In this document: positions 24,196 through 34,918 of the stretch, in pieces | How the letters are laid out: the number at the start of each line of letters is the position of its first letter | How positions within the stretch are numbered: position 1 is the stretch's first letter | Assembly: GCF_022965805.1 (NCBI RefSeq) | Contig: NW_027330928.1 | Location: 1 to 64,000, forward strand | Source of the DNA: Primulina eburnea | Lineage: Eukaryota; Streptophyta; Magnoliopsida; Lamiales; Gesneriaceae | DNA: 64,000 nucleotides | Direction: 5' to 3' | Translations under genes and position numbers: made by a program | Notes under the pieces: model-generated | Seen by the model: only the letters and a program-made list of their open reading frames with translations | Told to the model about the DNA's origin: nothing | Database searches by the model: none

Positions 24196-25984
24196 AAGGT
24201 TACGTTTTTTGTGTGATATTTGCATAATATTGTGTTGAGATCGATTTCTAACCGCTTGAGAATTTTTGTGCATAGAATATGCAAGGACCGAAATTTTGAA
24301 ACAACAAAAAAAAAAAATTAATTTTTCGGGGCTGCCCGATGGGCTGCCCGAAAATTTCGGGCAGCCGAGGGGCAGCCCAAGGGGCTGCCCGAAACTTCCA
24401 GTTTTTAAATAAAAAAAAAAATTTTTTTGTTGCCGGAATCCGGCGACGGAGCTCCGGCGACGGCGATGACGACTAGGGTTTCCAAAAGTGTTTTGGTGAA
24501 TCTTAGTGTCATGGGCCTTGAGATGTTGGGCCATTGGATGGACAACATAATTTGTGAAATTTAAATGGGCCAAAATATTTTGGTGAAAAATGTTTTTTGG
24601 GCCCTTAAGTTTAAATTTACAATTGTTGCACATATTTTCTCATAAAATAAATAATTGAAGTAGGACTTTAATTATTTATAGTAAATTGTGATTTACAAGA
24701 AATTCGATTATAAATAAATTAATTTGAAAGTAGACAAAGGTGTTTGTATACTTTGTTGATTTAATTTATAATTGTGGCGGTTAGTGATTGGATCAAGATA
24801 TATAATATTGGATCAATTAATTATAGTGATAATTGATTGATGGTGTATGATATGTGATATTATGCATGAAGGATGATCAAAAGCCCAAGCCCAATTTGCT
24901 AGGTGTATGCTAGGATATTTGTGTTGTATGATTGTAATAATTATCAATTTATAAAGTGGGCTTGGTTTATGGCCCGTTCCCACCCCCCATGAGATGTATC
25001 CCTATGTGCCATGGATATTTAAATGTAAATATTAGAATAGTGGAAGATCAAGATTGGAAGATGGTGGCCTTGGTGATTATGAAGATCGAAGACATGTAAT
25101 ATTGGATGCTAATGTAATAATTTAGTTGCATTGCATCCCTGCATTTACCCTAGGATTGGACCTAGGCCCGTGTTTGGCTCACACGGGCCATTAGTTTTGG
25201 GGCGATTGATCATCCTTGTACTGTTTTCTATTTATAATATATGCATGATATATAAATAATGAGTATGTGCGTTATTATTATTATAATAACAAAGTTGCAT
25301 GAATCCGGCAAACATACGATCAAACATGGCGAGCTTTTAAAATAAAATTAATGATGAGACCTTTCAAAATTAAAAACCCTCATTTTGAATAAGATTCAAA
25401 ATTAATATCAAGTCCGAAAAGGGGAATTATAAATTTGTTTATAATTTCCTTGTCTTCCATCGACAATGGATGCATGATGAACGCTACCCGTACTCGGGGC
25501 TCGGCTCATATTATTGAAGGGGCCCTGGGTGCCGGAAAGCTGTGACATCCATTGACATGGTGATGTGAACTACGTGGAACTCCCATGATTTCGGCTCATA
25601 TTATTGAGGGAACTCATGGCGACCGTCCATTAAGGTTCAATATCGATGGGTTAGGATTGACACGTAAAGATGAACGACGTCATATTATTGGGTCCTAATC
25701 AAACGTGAGACAAAAGAATACGTAGAGGGTTGCATGGCGATGCAATTGGAAACTACCTTTTAGGAGTTGTGATGGCCGATATTATTCGGGATCACAATTC
25801 GCTAATTGGACCTTACGTACCTACTAAGGAAAGTGTTTCCCGTTTTCACTAGAGGGTAGTGAAAATGTCAAAACAGTGGGAGCGATAATTTATAAAGTAA
25901 AAGTCCAAACTTTATATCTTATTAAATATTTTAAAATAGTCATTAACATTTATCTGTTTTACTTTTCAGTACAAATCTTTGACA
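24196..25984 (+). other. C2 untranslated leader with a strong GC hairpin
   Basis: The GC cluster at 24327-24396 contains a near-perfect hairpin at 24342-24366: GGCTGCCCGAAA and TTTCGGGCAGCC with one base between. ATTATT motif repeats lie at about 25510-25785. An acceptor-like pyrimidine tract ends in AG at 25968-25969, 16 bases before the gag ATG. No gene is seen. Confidence 0.7.
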
Positions 25985-28900
25985 ATGTCATCAATTCGCA
26001 ACCCGTTTTCCGTAATTCTCGAAAAACACATTCTAACCGGACCAAACTATATCACTTGGCTAAGAAATTTAAAGATCGTCCTAAATTCGGAGAGAATCGC
26101 ATACACACTGACTGTGTCGCCCCCTGATGAGGCTCCGACTGACTGCAGTCCCGAGGAACTGCAGACCTACAAGGATTGGTGCGACCATGACTTGAAGGCC
26201 AAGTGTTACATGCAAGCTTCGATGAACGATGAGCTGCAAAGGCGATTCGAGGATGCAAAGAATGCTGCTGACATTCATATGCACCTCAAGGAGCTCTTCG
26301 GAGAGCAGACTCGGCCTTTGAGGCATGCCACAGTAAAGGAGCTCATCACTTTACGCATGCGAGATGGGACTTCGGTCCATGAGCATGGCCTAAAGTTGAT
26401 TGGGCTCGTGGACAAGCTCGTAGGCATGGATTTGGTGTTGCCTTCGGAGTTGACCACTGATGTGTTGCTGCTGTCGCTGCCTAGCTCTTTCGATCCTTTC
26501 GTTGTGAACTTCAATATGAACAAGCTCGAGCCCAGCCTTGAAGAGTTGGTGAACATGCTTGTGACCTTTGAGTCCACAATCAAAAAGGAGAAGCAGGTTC
26601 TTTATGTGGGCTCTTCATCTGGCACGAAGACCGGTCCACATGGGAAGGGAAAGAAGCGTTCTTTCCAGCGCCCCAAGAAGAGCGAGCCCTTGAAGAGGCA
26701 AACTCCGAGTCCCTTAGTGGCAGCCGCGCCAGCAAAGGCTGAGAAGACTGTTGACATCTGTCACCACTGCAAGAAGCCTGGACATTGGAGGCGTAACTGC
26801 AGGGAATATCTTGCGCAGAAGAGTTCTGGCAAAGGTATGTTCTACATTGAAGTGAATATCTCCATTAACTCTACTTCTTGGGTATTGGATACCGACTGTG
26901 GCTCACATCTCTGTAATGATTTGCAGGTGATGGGAAGAAGTAGGAAGCTCAGGGAAGGTGATACCTTCTTGAGGTTGGGCAATGGAGCAAGGGTTGCTGC
27001 CAAGGCTGTGGGAGATGTTTATTTATGTTTGAACAGTGATTTTAATTTGGTTTTAAGAGACGTTTTATTTGTACCAGACTTGATCAAAAACATTATTTCC
27101 ATTCCTATGCTTGATATCGATGGATTTTCTTGTTTATTTGGCAAAGGTGTTTGCAATATTTACAAGAATGAATGTTTAGTTGGTACGGGTGAACTTGAAA
27201 ACAATCTCTACACCTTAAAATTAAAAGATATTCCACTTAACAATGTCCAAACGATAACAACAACAAATAAGCGCAAACAAGATACTCTTAATTCGGCACA
27301 ATTATGGCATGCTCGATTAGGACATATTTCCTCAAGAAGGATGAACAAGCTAGTGGGAGTTGGCATGTTTGATATGTCTGATATTAATGCTCTCACGACT
27401 TGTGAATCCTGTCTGAAAGGAAAGATGACCAAAATTCCCTTTAAGGGCCATGCGGAGCGAGCCAAAGGGTTATTGGATTTGATCCATACCGATGTGTGCG
27501 GTCCGCTTAGCATCACCACTAAGCATGGACATGCCTACTTCATCACCTTTACCGATGACCATTCGAGGTATGGGTATGTGTATTTGATGAAATACAAGTC
27601 TGAAGCCTTTGAAAGGTTCAAAGAATTCAGAAGTGAAGTAGAGAAGCAATTGGGACGAAGCATCAAGACACTTCGATCGGATCGAGGTGGTGAGTACTTG
27701 AGTGCCGAGTTCCAAGAGTATCTTAGAGAGAATGGGATTCTCTCGCAGTGGACTCCGCCCGCTACACCACAGTTAAATGGTGTTTCGGAGCGTCGTAACC
27801 GGACTTTGATGGACATGGTTCGGTCTATGATGAGGTTCACGGAGTTGCCGCCATCCTTTTGGGGATATGCGCTTGAAACAGCGGCACTGTTGTTGAACAA
27901 TGTCCATACAAAGGCAGTTGACAAGACTCCATATGAGATATGGATGGGTAAGCCTCCCAAGTATTCTTATCTTAGAATATGGGGGTGTCCTGCTTATGTG
28001 AAGCAGACAGTGGGAGATAAATTGGATAGTCGATCCATTTTATGCTACTTTGTGGGATATCCAAGAAATTCCATTGGACATTATTTCTATCATCCCCAAG
28101 AAACAAAGGTGTTTGTTTCTAGGAACGCAACCTTTTTGGAAAAGGAATTTCTATTAGATAGAAAAGGCGAGATGATAGAACTCGAAGAGGTTCGAGAGGC
28201 ACCCACAGTTGTAGAACCCACACCCAATGAGCTAAGTGAGGAGATACAAGCTCCTAGGAGATCCGAGAGGGTCTCGAGACCACCTATGAGGTATGGTCTA
28301 CTTCTTGAAGAGGGCAATGATGAGCCTAATCTTGGATGTGATCCAAGGACCTTCAAAGAAGCGTTATCGGATGCTGATTCATCCAAGTGGCTTGAAGCAA
28401 TGGAATCTGAGATGAATTCCATGCATTCGAACCAAGTGTAGAATCTTGTGGATCCACCTGAGGGAACTGTTCCCATAGGGTGTAAATGGATTTACAAGAG
28501 GAAACTTGGGGCGGATGGGAAGGTATTGACCTTCAAGGCGCGATTGGTAGCAAAAAGGTATACTCAAAGACAAGGTGTTGACTATGAGGAAACCTTTTCT
28601 CCAGTTGCGATGTTCAAGTCCATTAGGATATTGCTAGCCATAGCTGCATGGTATGACTATGAGATATGGTAGATGGATGTGAAGACAGCCTTCCTTAATG
28701 GGGATATTAAGGAAGAAATTTACATGTCTCAACCTGAAGGGTTCACATCCATCGGAAGTGAGCATATGGTATGCAAACTTCAAAGATCTATTTATGGTCT
28801 TAAGCAGGCATCGAGGAGCTGGAACCTCAGATTCGATGGTACAATCAAAGAGTTTGGTTTTACTAAGAATCCTGAGGAACCCTGTGTGTATAAGAAGGTC

Positions 28901-29917
28901 AGTGGGAGTGCTGTGACATTCCTTGTTCTTTATGTTGATGACATTCTACTCATTGGGAATGATGTAGGAATGTTGCAATCAACAAAGATATGGTTAGCAA
29001 GTAAGTTCTCAATGCAGGACTTGGGTGAAGCATCTTTTGTATTGGGAATACAGATCTATAGAGATAGATCAAGAAGATTGCTTGGTCTCACCCAGTCCAC
29101 ATACATTGATACCATCGTGAAGCGGTTCTCGATGGATGAGTCCAAGAGAGGACATCTACCAATGTGTCATGGCGTGTCCCTATCCAAGTCTATGTCTCCC
29201 AAGACTGATGCAGAGATAGCGGCGATGACACGTATTCCGTATGCTTCGGCTATTGGTAGTATCATGTATGGGATGATATCTACACGTCCTGACGTGGCAT
29301 TTGCACTAAGTGTAGTGAGTAGATATCAATCCAACCCTGGTCTTCCACACTGGAAAGCTGTGAAAGACATCCTCAAGTATTTGAGAAGGACCAATAAGTT
29401 GTTTTTGGTCTATGGGGGTGGAGAACTAAAATTGGAAGGCTATACCGACTCTAGCTTCCAAAGCGATGTTGATGACTCGAAGTCAACCTCCGGATTCATA
29501 TTCATGCTCAATGGTGGTGCTGTCTCTTGGAAGAGTTCCAAGCAAGACAGTACTGCGGATTCCACCACTGAGGCAGAATACATTGCTGCATCGGCTGCAG
29601 CAAAGGAGGCTGTTTGGATTAGGAATTTCGTCCAAGAGTTGGGCGTCATTCCAAATGGAGTTGCTCCTATCCCGGTGATGTGCGACAACACGGGAGCCAT
29701 AGCTCAGGCGAAGGAGCCAAGGTCTCATCAGAAGTCCAAACACGTATTGAGAAAGTACCACATCCTCAGAGAGATCGTGGAAAGAGGAGATGTCGTGATT
29801 GACAAATTCGGCTCCGCAGATAATGTTGCTGATCCACTAACTAAGCCTTTACCAGGACCATCGTTCGAGAAGCATCGCGAATCAATGGGTCTAAAGCATA
29901 TAGGTAGTTGGCTCTAG
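25985..29917 (+). pseudogene. C2 gag-pol: complete Copia polyprotein with two nonsense codons
   Basis: The ATG is at 25985 (two codons inside the longest open frame). Order is Copia type: Gag with CCHC knuckle (residues about 259-272), protease, integrase, RT, RNase H. Integrase has the pre-integrase HHCC finger and a D503, D566, x35, E602 triad. RT has YVDD at 983-986; RNase H has TDSSFQSD and STTEAEYIA. The frame is unbroken for 1,311 codons except TAG at 28439-28441 (Trp in C3) and TAG at 28670-28672 (Gln in the relatives). The protease motif, DTG in C1 and C3, is DTD here (residue 302 onward), which should disable it. This is the Copia copy closest to autonomous. I cannot assign the lineage with confidence. 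Confidence 0.93.
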
Positions 29918-29920
29918 TGC

Positions 29921-29931
29921 AAGTGGGAGAT
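29921..29931 (+). other. C2 polypurine tract
   Basis: AAGTGGGAGAT precedes the 3' LTR start and is shared with C1 and C3. Confidence 0.85.
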
Positions 29932-32007
29932 TGTTAGAGTAGGTGCACGTCGAGCCAAGTGTTGGCCGACTGTTCACAATGAAACTCTTTGTATAAACGA
30001 TCTTTATTTTAATAATATTTCAATTTATTAATTTGGCGCATCTTTATCTTTATACCCATGCTTGTTGCATAGATAAAGTCCTTGAATATACAAATAGTAG
30101 AAAGAATATGAGATGCTCATATGATGAGTATCATGAAACTCATATTTGGAATACTGTATATTCTAAACCGTTCCTAGTCGATTCAGCCGCCACTAAGAAG
30201 AATAAAGGCCGCTCGAGTTAGAGACTAGTATCTGCGATGTGAGTACCATGTTTCATTGGTAGGGGACATTGTGATGTCCGATCATGCAGATAGGTGCTCC
30301 TGGTAGAGTGCACTGAACAACCCTCTATAAAGGACTTTCCAAGTGGTTCTCACTTATCGAGTGGAAAAGTCCTAGTTTATGGTTGTACACCATTAGTCCT
30401 TATGACCCGGGACAACATTGAGACTCTATATGCTAGCGTTTCACTTTGACTTGTTTACCGACTCTTATGGGGTCATCAGGTGGCAAGGTTGGGTGTTACG
30501 GCGAAACATATAGGAGTCGATGCATTGTAGCCGGGGATTCACCGCTTACCTACGGGTATGGATATCCTATGTGTTTTTCATGTATGTGTGGGTTGAAATC
30601 TCTGATCAGAGTATGGTGGTAATTATGAAAGGGGTTTCATAGATTACACCATCGATGCAACCACAACATGACACATAGTATCGATTCATTGACAACTCTC
30701 GATAGACCAATAGTTGTCGAATCGGTCGGGATATATGAGTTGAAGGGACCGTACTGTACGCTAACCATAATTGAATGGTTCTTGCAGGCACTATCATGTG
30801 ATACCTAGGGAATCACGTAAGCGATGCTGCTAGGCGTTTAACGTGATTGGTTGGGTACTATCAGACTTGAGTTCTGACGTTCTTACTATCAAGGAGTTGA
30901 TAAGTAAGAATGGAGCAATTGGGGTATGCTCGAATAAGGACATGCTTAGTCCGAATCACATAGAGATGTGAACCCACGGCTAGTTGTATCAATGAACTAT
31001 TGAGGGCCACACAAGTACTTGCTTTGTAAATCCCGAAGAGAAGTAAAATAGTTCAATGTGTTGAACGGCTTATAAATGTGTTTATAAGCGTAAAGAAAAT
31101 AGAAGTATGACTTCTAAGAGAGAAATATAAATTTTAATTTATGGAAGTGTTCCTAAGATTAAAATTTGGCCAAGTAAATAATATAGTTAAAAATTGTGAT
31201 TTTCATAAACATTATTGTGGACTAAATTAAATTAATTCAAGTGTTGAATTAATTAAACACTAGTGGACCTAGTAGAGTCTAAATAATTAAATTAATTCAA
31301 GTGTTGAATTAATTAAATAATATTGAGTCTTGTAGAGCTCAATTTAAATAATTATTTAACTAGTGGGACTTGAGTAAAATCAAGTAATATTTAATTAATC
31401 TCAAATGTGTTTGAGATAATAAAAATTTAGTCTATGGTTTTTTAATGTGTTAAAAACCATATAATATATAAGTGAGACATGTAGGGATTGCATGCTTGGG
31501 AGGTGAAGAGCCTTGATTACTTTTTATTAAAATATTCAAAAGGCATGCAACTTTTGAGAGACAACTTTTCACAATACCTAGGCTATTCTCCCACTCTCCC
31601 TAACACATCACTTGGCCGAAAATTGGAAGGGATTTTCTCTCCATATTTTTCTTCTCTTTTGTTCTTCATTTCTTGGAGAATAAAATCTTCTCTTTGAAAA
31701 ATCTTCAAGTTTTTCTAGTGCAAAACTTGAAGGGGTTTACATAGCTTGTGGTGGGCCTAATTCTTGGAGGATTGGAGGTGGAAGCTTGTAGATTTTTCAA
31801 CCAAGAAGAGCTAAAGTATTTATACTTTAGTTGGTGCCATTCATCAACTCTAAGGGGTTGATAGGTAAATCACTTGAACACCCTATGTATGTATTATGGT
31901 GTTTGAATGTAAATATTGCACAAATAAGGGGTGGCCGAAATTTTGCTCTAAAATTTAAAATTTTTGCTTCCGTTGCGTTTCCGGCCACCGTAACCGGTCC
32001 GCTTTCA
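29932..32007 (+). repeat. C2 3' LTR (2,076 bp)
   Basis: This is an uninterrupted copy with TG...CA ends, followed by the ATGCT target duplication and the rest of the C1 gag. It serves as the reference for the split 5' LTR. Confidence 0.95.
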
Positions 32008-32012
32008 ATGCT

Positions 32013-32528
32013 ACCGTCAAGGAGCAGATCACTTTGCGCATGCGAGATGGGGCCTCGGTCCATGAGCATGGCCTAAAGGTGATCGGGCTCGTGGACAAGC
32101 TCGTTGGCATGGATATGATCTTGCCTTCGGAGTTGACCACCGACGTGTTGCTGTTATCGCTGCCTAGCTCATTTGATCCTTTTGTGGTGAACTTCAACAT
32201 GAACAAGATGGAACCGACCCTTGAGGAGTTGGTGAATATGCTTGTTACCTTTGAGTCCACTATCAAGAAAGAGAAGTCGGTTCTTTATGTGGGTTCTTCA
32301 TCTGGTACGAAGATTGATCCACATGGGAATGGAAAGAAGAGTTCTTTCCAACGTCCCAAGAAGAACGTGCCCTTGATGAGGCAATCTCTGAATCCCGTTG
32401 AGGCAGCCAGACCAGTTAAGGCTGACAAGACTGGTGATGTTTGTCATCACTGCAAGAAGCCTGGACATTGGAAGCGAAATTGCAAGGAATATCTGGCCCA
32501 GAAGTGTTCTGGAAACGGTATGTTCTAA
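32013..32528 (+). CDS. C1 gag, remaining 171 codons plus stop
   Basis: The frame resumes exactly after the second ATGCT copy (HA then TVKEQITLRMRDG). It carries the CCHC knuckle CHHCKKPGHWKRNC and ends SGNGMF then TAA at 32526-32528, the same stop as in C3. The protein is closer to the Gag of C3 than to that of C2. Confidence 0.9.
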   Translation, partial: TVKEQITLRMRDGASVHEHGLKVIGLVDKLVGMDMILPSELTTDVLLLSLPSSFDPFVVNFNMNKMEPTLEELVNMLVTFESTIKKEKSVLYVGSSSGTKIDPHGNGKKSSFQRPKKNVPLMRQSLNPVEAARPVKADKTGDVCHHCKKPGHWKRNCKEYLAQKCSGNGMF

Positions 32529-34904
32529 ATTTAAGTAAACATTTCAATTAACTCTACTTCTTGGGTATTAGATACCGGTTGTGACTCACATCTCTGTAAT
32601 GGTTTACAGGTGATGGGAAGAAGTAGGAAGCTTAAGGAAGGTGTGACCTTCTTTAGGATGGACAATGGAGCAAGAGTTGCTGCCAAGGCTATTAAGGATG
32701 TTTACTTATTATTGAACGATAGTTTAAGTTAATTTTATGAGATGTTTTGTTTGTACCTAATTTTTTGTAAAAACATTGTTTCCATTTCTATGCTGATAAA
32801 AATGGATATTCTTGTTTATATTGCAAAGGTGTTTGCAACATTTACATGAATGAATGTTTGATTGGTACTTGAGAACTTGAAAACGATCTCTATAACTTAA
32901 AATTAAAAGATATTCCATTAAATGTCCATTCAAAGGCAGACACCATATGAGATATGGATGGGTAAGCCTCCCAAATATTCTTATTTTAGAATATGGGGAG
33001 CCCTGCTAATGTAAAGCAGGTAGTGGGAGATAAAATTGGACTGTTGATCCATTTTATGTTACTTTGTGGGATATCCAAAGAATTAAGTTGGATATTATTT
33101 CTATCATCCCCAAGAAACAAAGGTGTTTGTTTCTAGGAATGCAACCTTTTTGGAAAAGGATTTTCTATTGGATAGAAAAAGGGAGATGATAGAACTCGAA
33201 GAGGTTCGAGAGAAACCCGCAATTATAGAACCCACACCCGATGAGCCAAGAGAGGAGATACAAGCTCCTAGCAGAAACGAGAAAGTCTCGAGACCACCTA
33301 TGAGGTATGGTCAGCTTCTTGAAGAGGGCCATGATGAGCCTAACCATGGATGTGAACCAAGGACCTTCAAGGAAGCATTATCTGATGCCGATTCATCCAA
33401 GTGGCTTGAAGCAATGGAATCTGAGTTGAATTCCATGCATTCGAACCAAGTGTAGGATCTTGTGGATCCACCTGAGGGAACTGTTCCACAGGGACTTGGG
33501 GCGGATGGGAAGGTATTGACCTTCAAGGCGCGATTGGTGGCAAAAAGATGTACTCAAAGACAAGGAGTTGACCTTGAGGAAACCTTTTCCCAATCGCAAT
33601 GTTCAAGTCCATAAGGATTTTGCTTGCCATAGCTGCATGGTATGACTATGAGATATGGCAGATGGATGTTAAGACAGTCTTTCTTAATGGGGATTTTAAG
33701 AAAGTGATTTACATGTCTCAACCTGAAGGGTTTACATCTGTCGGAAGTGAGCATTTGGTATGCAAACATCAGAGATCTATTTATGGTCTAAAGCAGGCAT
33801 CAAGGAGTTGGAACCTTAGATTCGATAGTACAATCAAAGAGTTTGATTTACTATGAATCCTGAGGGACCCTATGTGTATAAGAAGGTCAGTGGGAGTGTT
33901 GTGACATTCCTGGTGTTATATATTGATAACATTCTACTCATTGGGAATGATGTAGGAATGTTGCAATCAACTAAGATATGGTTAGAAAGCAAGTTCTCGA
34001 TGCAGGACTTGGGTGAAGCATCTTTTGTATTGGGATACAGATCTATAGAGATAGATCGAAAAGATGACTTGATCTCACCCAGTCCACATACATTGATACC
34101 ATCGTGAAGCGGTTCTCGATGGATGAGTCCAAGAGAGGACATCTACCAATGTGTCATGGCGTGTCCCTATCCAAGTCTATGTCTCCCAAGACTGATGCAG
34201 AGATAGCGGCGATGACACGAATTCCGTATGCTTCAGCCATTGGTAGTATCATGTATGAGATGATATCTACACGTCCTGACGTGGCATTTGCACTAAGTGT
34301 AGTGAGTAGATATCAATCCAACCCCGGTCTTCCACACTGGAAAGCTGTGAAAGACATCCTCAAGTATTTGAGAAGGACCAATAAGTTGTTCTTGGTCTAT
34401 GGGGGTGGAGAACTGCAATTGGAAGGCTATACCGACTCTAGCTTCCAAAGCGATGTTGATGACTCGAAGTCAACCTCCGGATTCATATTCATGCTCAATG
34501 GTGGTGCTGTCTCTTGGAAGAGTTCCAAGCAAGACAGTACTGCGGATTCCACCACTGAGGCAGAATACATTGCTGCATCGGCTGCAGCAAAGGAGGCTGT
34601 TTGGATTAGGAATTTCGTCCAAGAGTTGGGCGTTATTCCAAATGGAGTTGCTCCTATCCCGGTGATGTGCGACAACACGGGAGCCATAGCTCAGGCGAAG
34701 GAGCCAAGGTCTCATCAGAAGTTCAAACATGTATTGAGAAAGTACCACATCCTCAGAGAGATCGTGGAACGAGGAGAAGTGTCGATCGACAAAGTCGGCT
34801 CCGCAGATAATGTTGCTGATCCACTAACCAAGCCTTTACCAGGACCATCATTCGAGAAGCATCGCGAATCAATGGGTCTAAAGTATATGGGTAGTTGGCT
34901 CTAG
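32529..34904 (+). pseudogene. C1 degenerate pol lacking integrase
   Basis: A protease remnant that still has DTG precedes a deletion junction at 32921-32928 (AATGTCCA), which skips the 657 bp between two AATGTCCA copies in C2 (27242 and 27899). An adjacent 8-bp gap is also shared with C3. Later lesions: TAG at the Trp codon near 33453 (same codon as C2), a private gap of about 30 bp near 33490, small indels, and the 1-bp RT deletion near 34035 (shared with C3). From about 34104 a clean 266-codon RT/RNase H end follows that is nearly identical to C2, unlike C3. Integrase is absent. Confidence 0.92.
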
Positions 34905-34907
34905 TGC

Positions 34908-34918
34908 AAGTGGGAGAT
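34908..34918 (+). other. C1 polypurine tract
   Basis: AAGTGGGAGAT lies immediately before the 3' LTR. Confidence 0.85.

Larger units (their letters stand above)
11287..32007 (+). mobile_element. Element C2: Ty1/Copia element inserted in the gag of C1, split by C3
   Basis: The 5' LTR is in two pieces (11287-11743 and 22562-24180, total 2,076 bp) and the 3' LTR is 29932-32007 (2,076 bp). The TSD ATGCT is at 11282-11286 and 32008-32012. The LTRs differ at about 8 sites by eye. C2 is the only Copia copy here that retains a full integrase, and its gag-pol frame has only two nonsense codons, so it represents the autonomous type that could have supplied proteins to C1 and C3. Confidence 0.95.

Noticed and set aside
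25985..29917. Firm assignment of the Copia family to a named lineage
   Set aside because: Domain order and motifs prove Copia, but lineage needs a tree of RT sequences that I cannot run.
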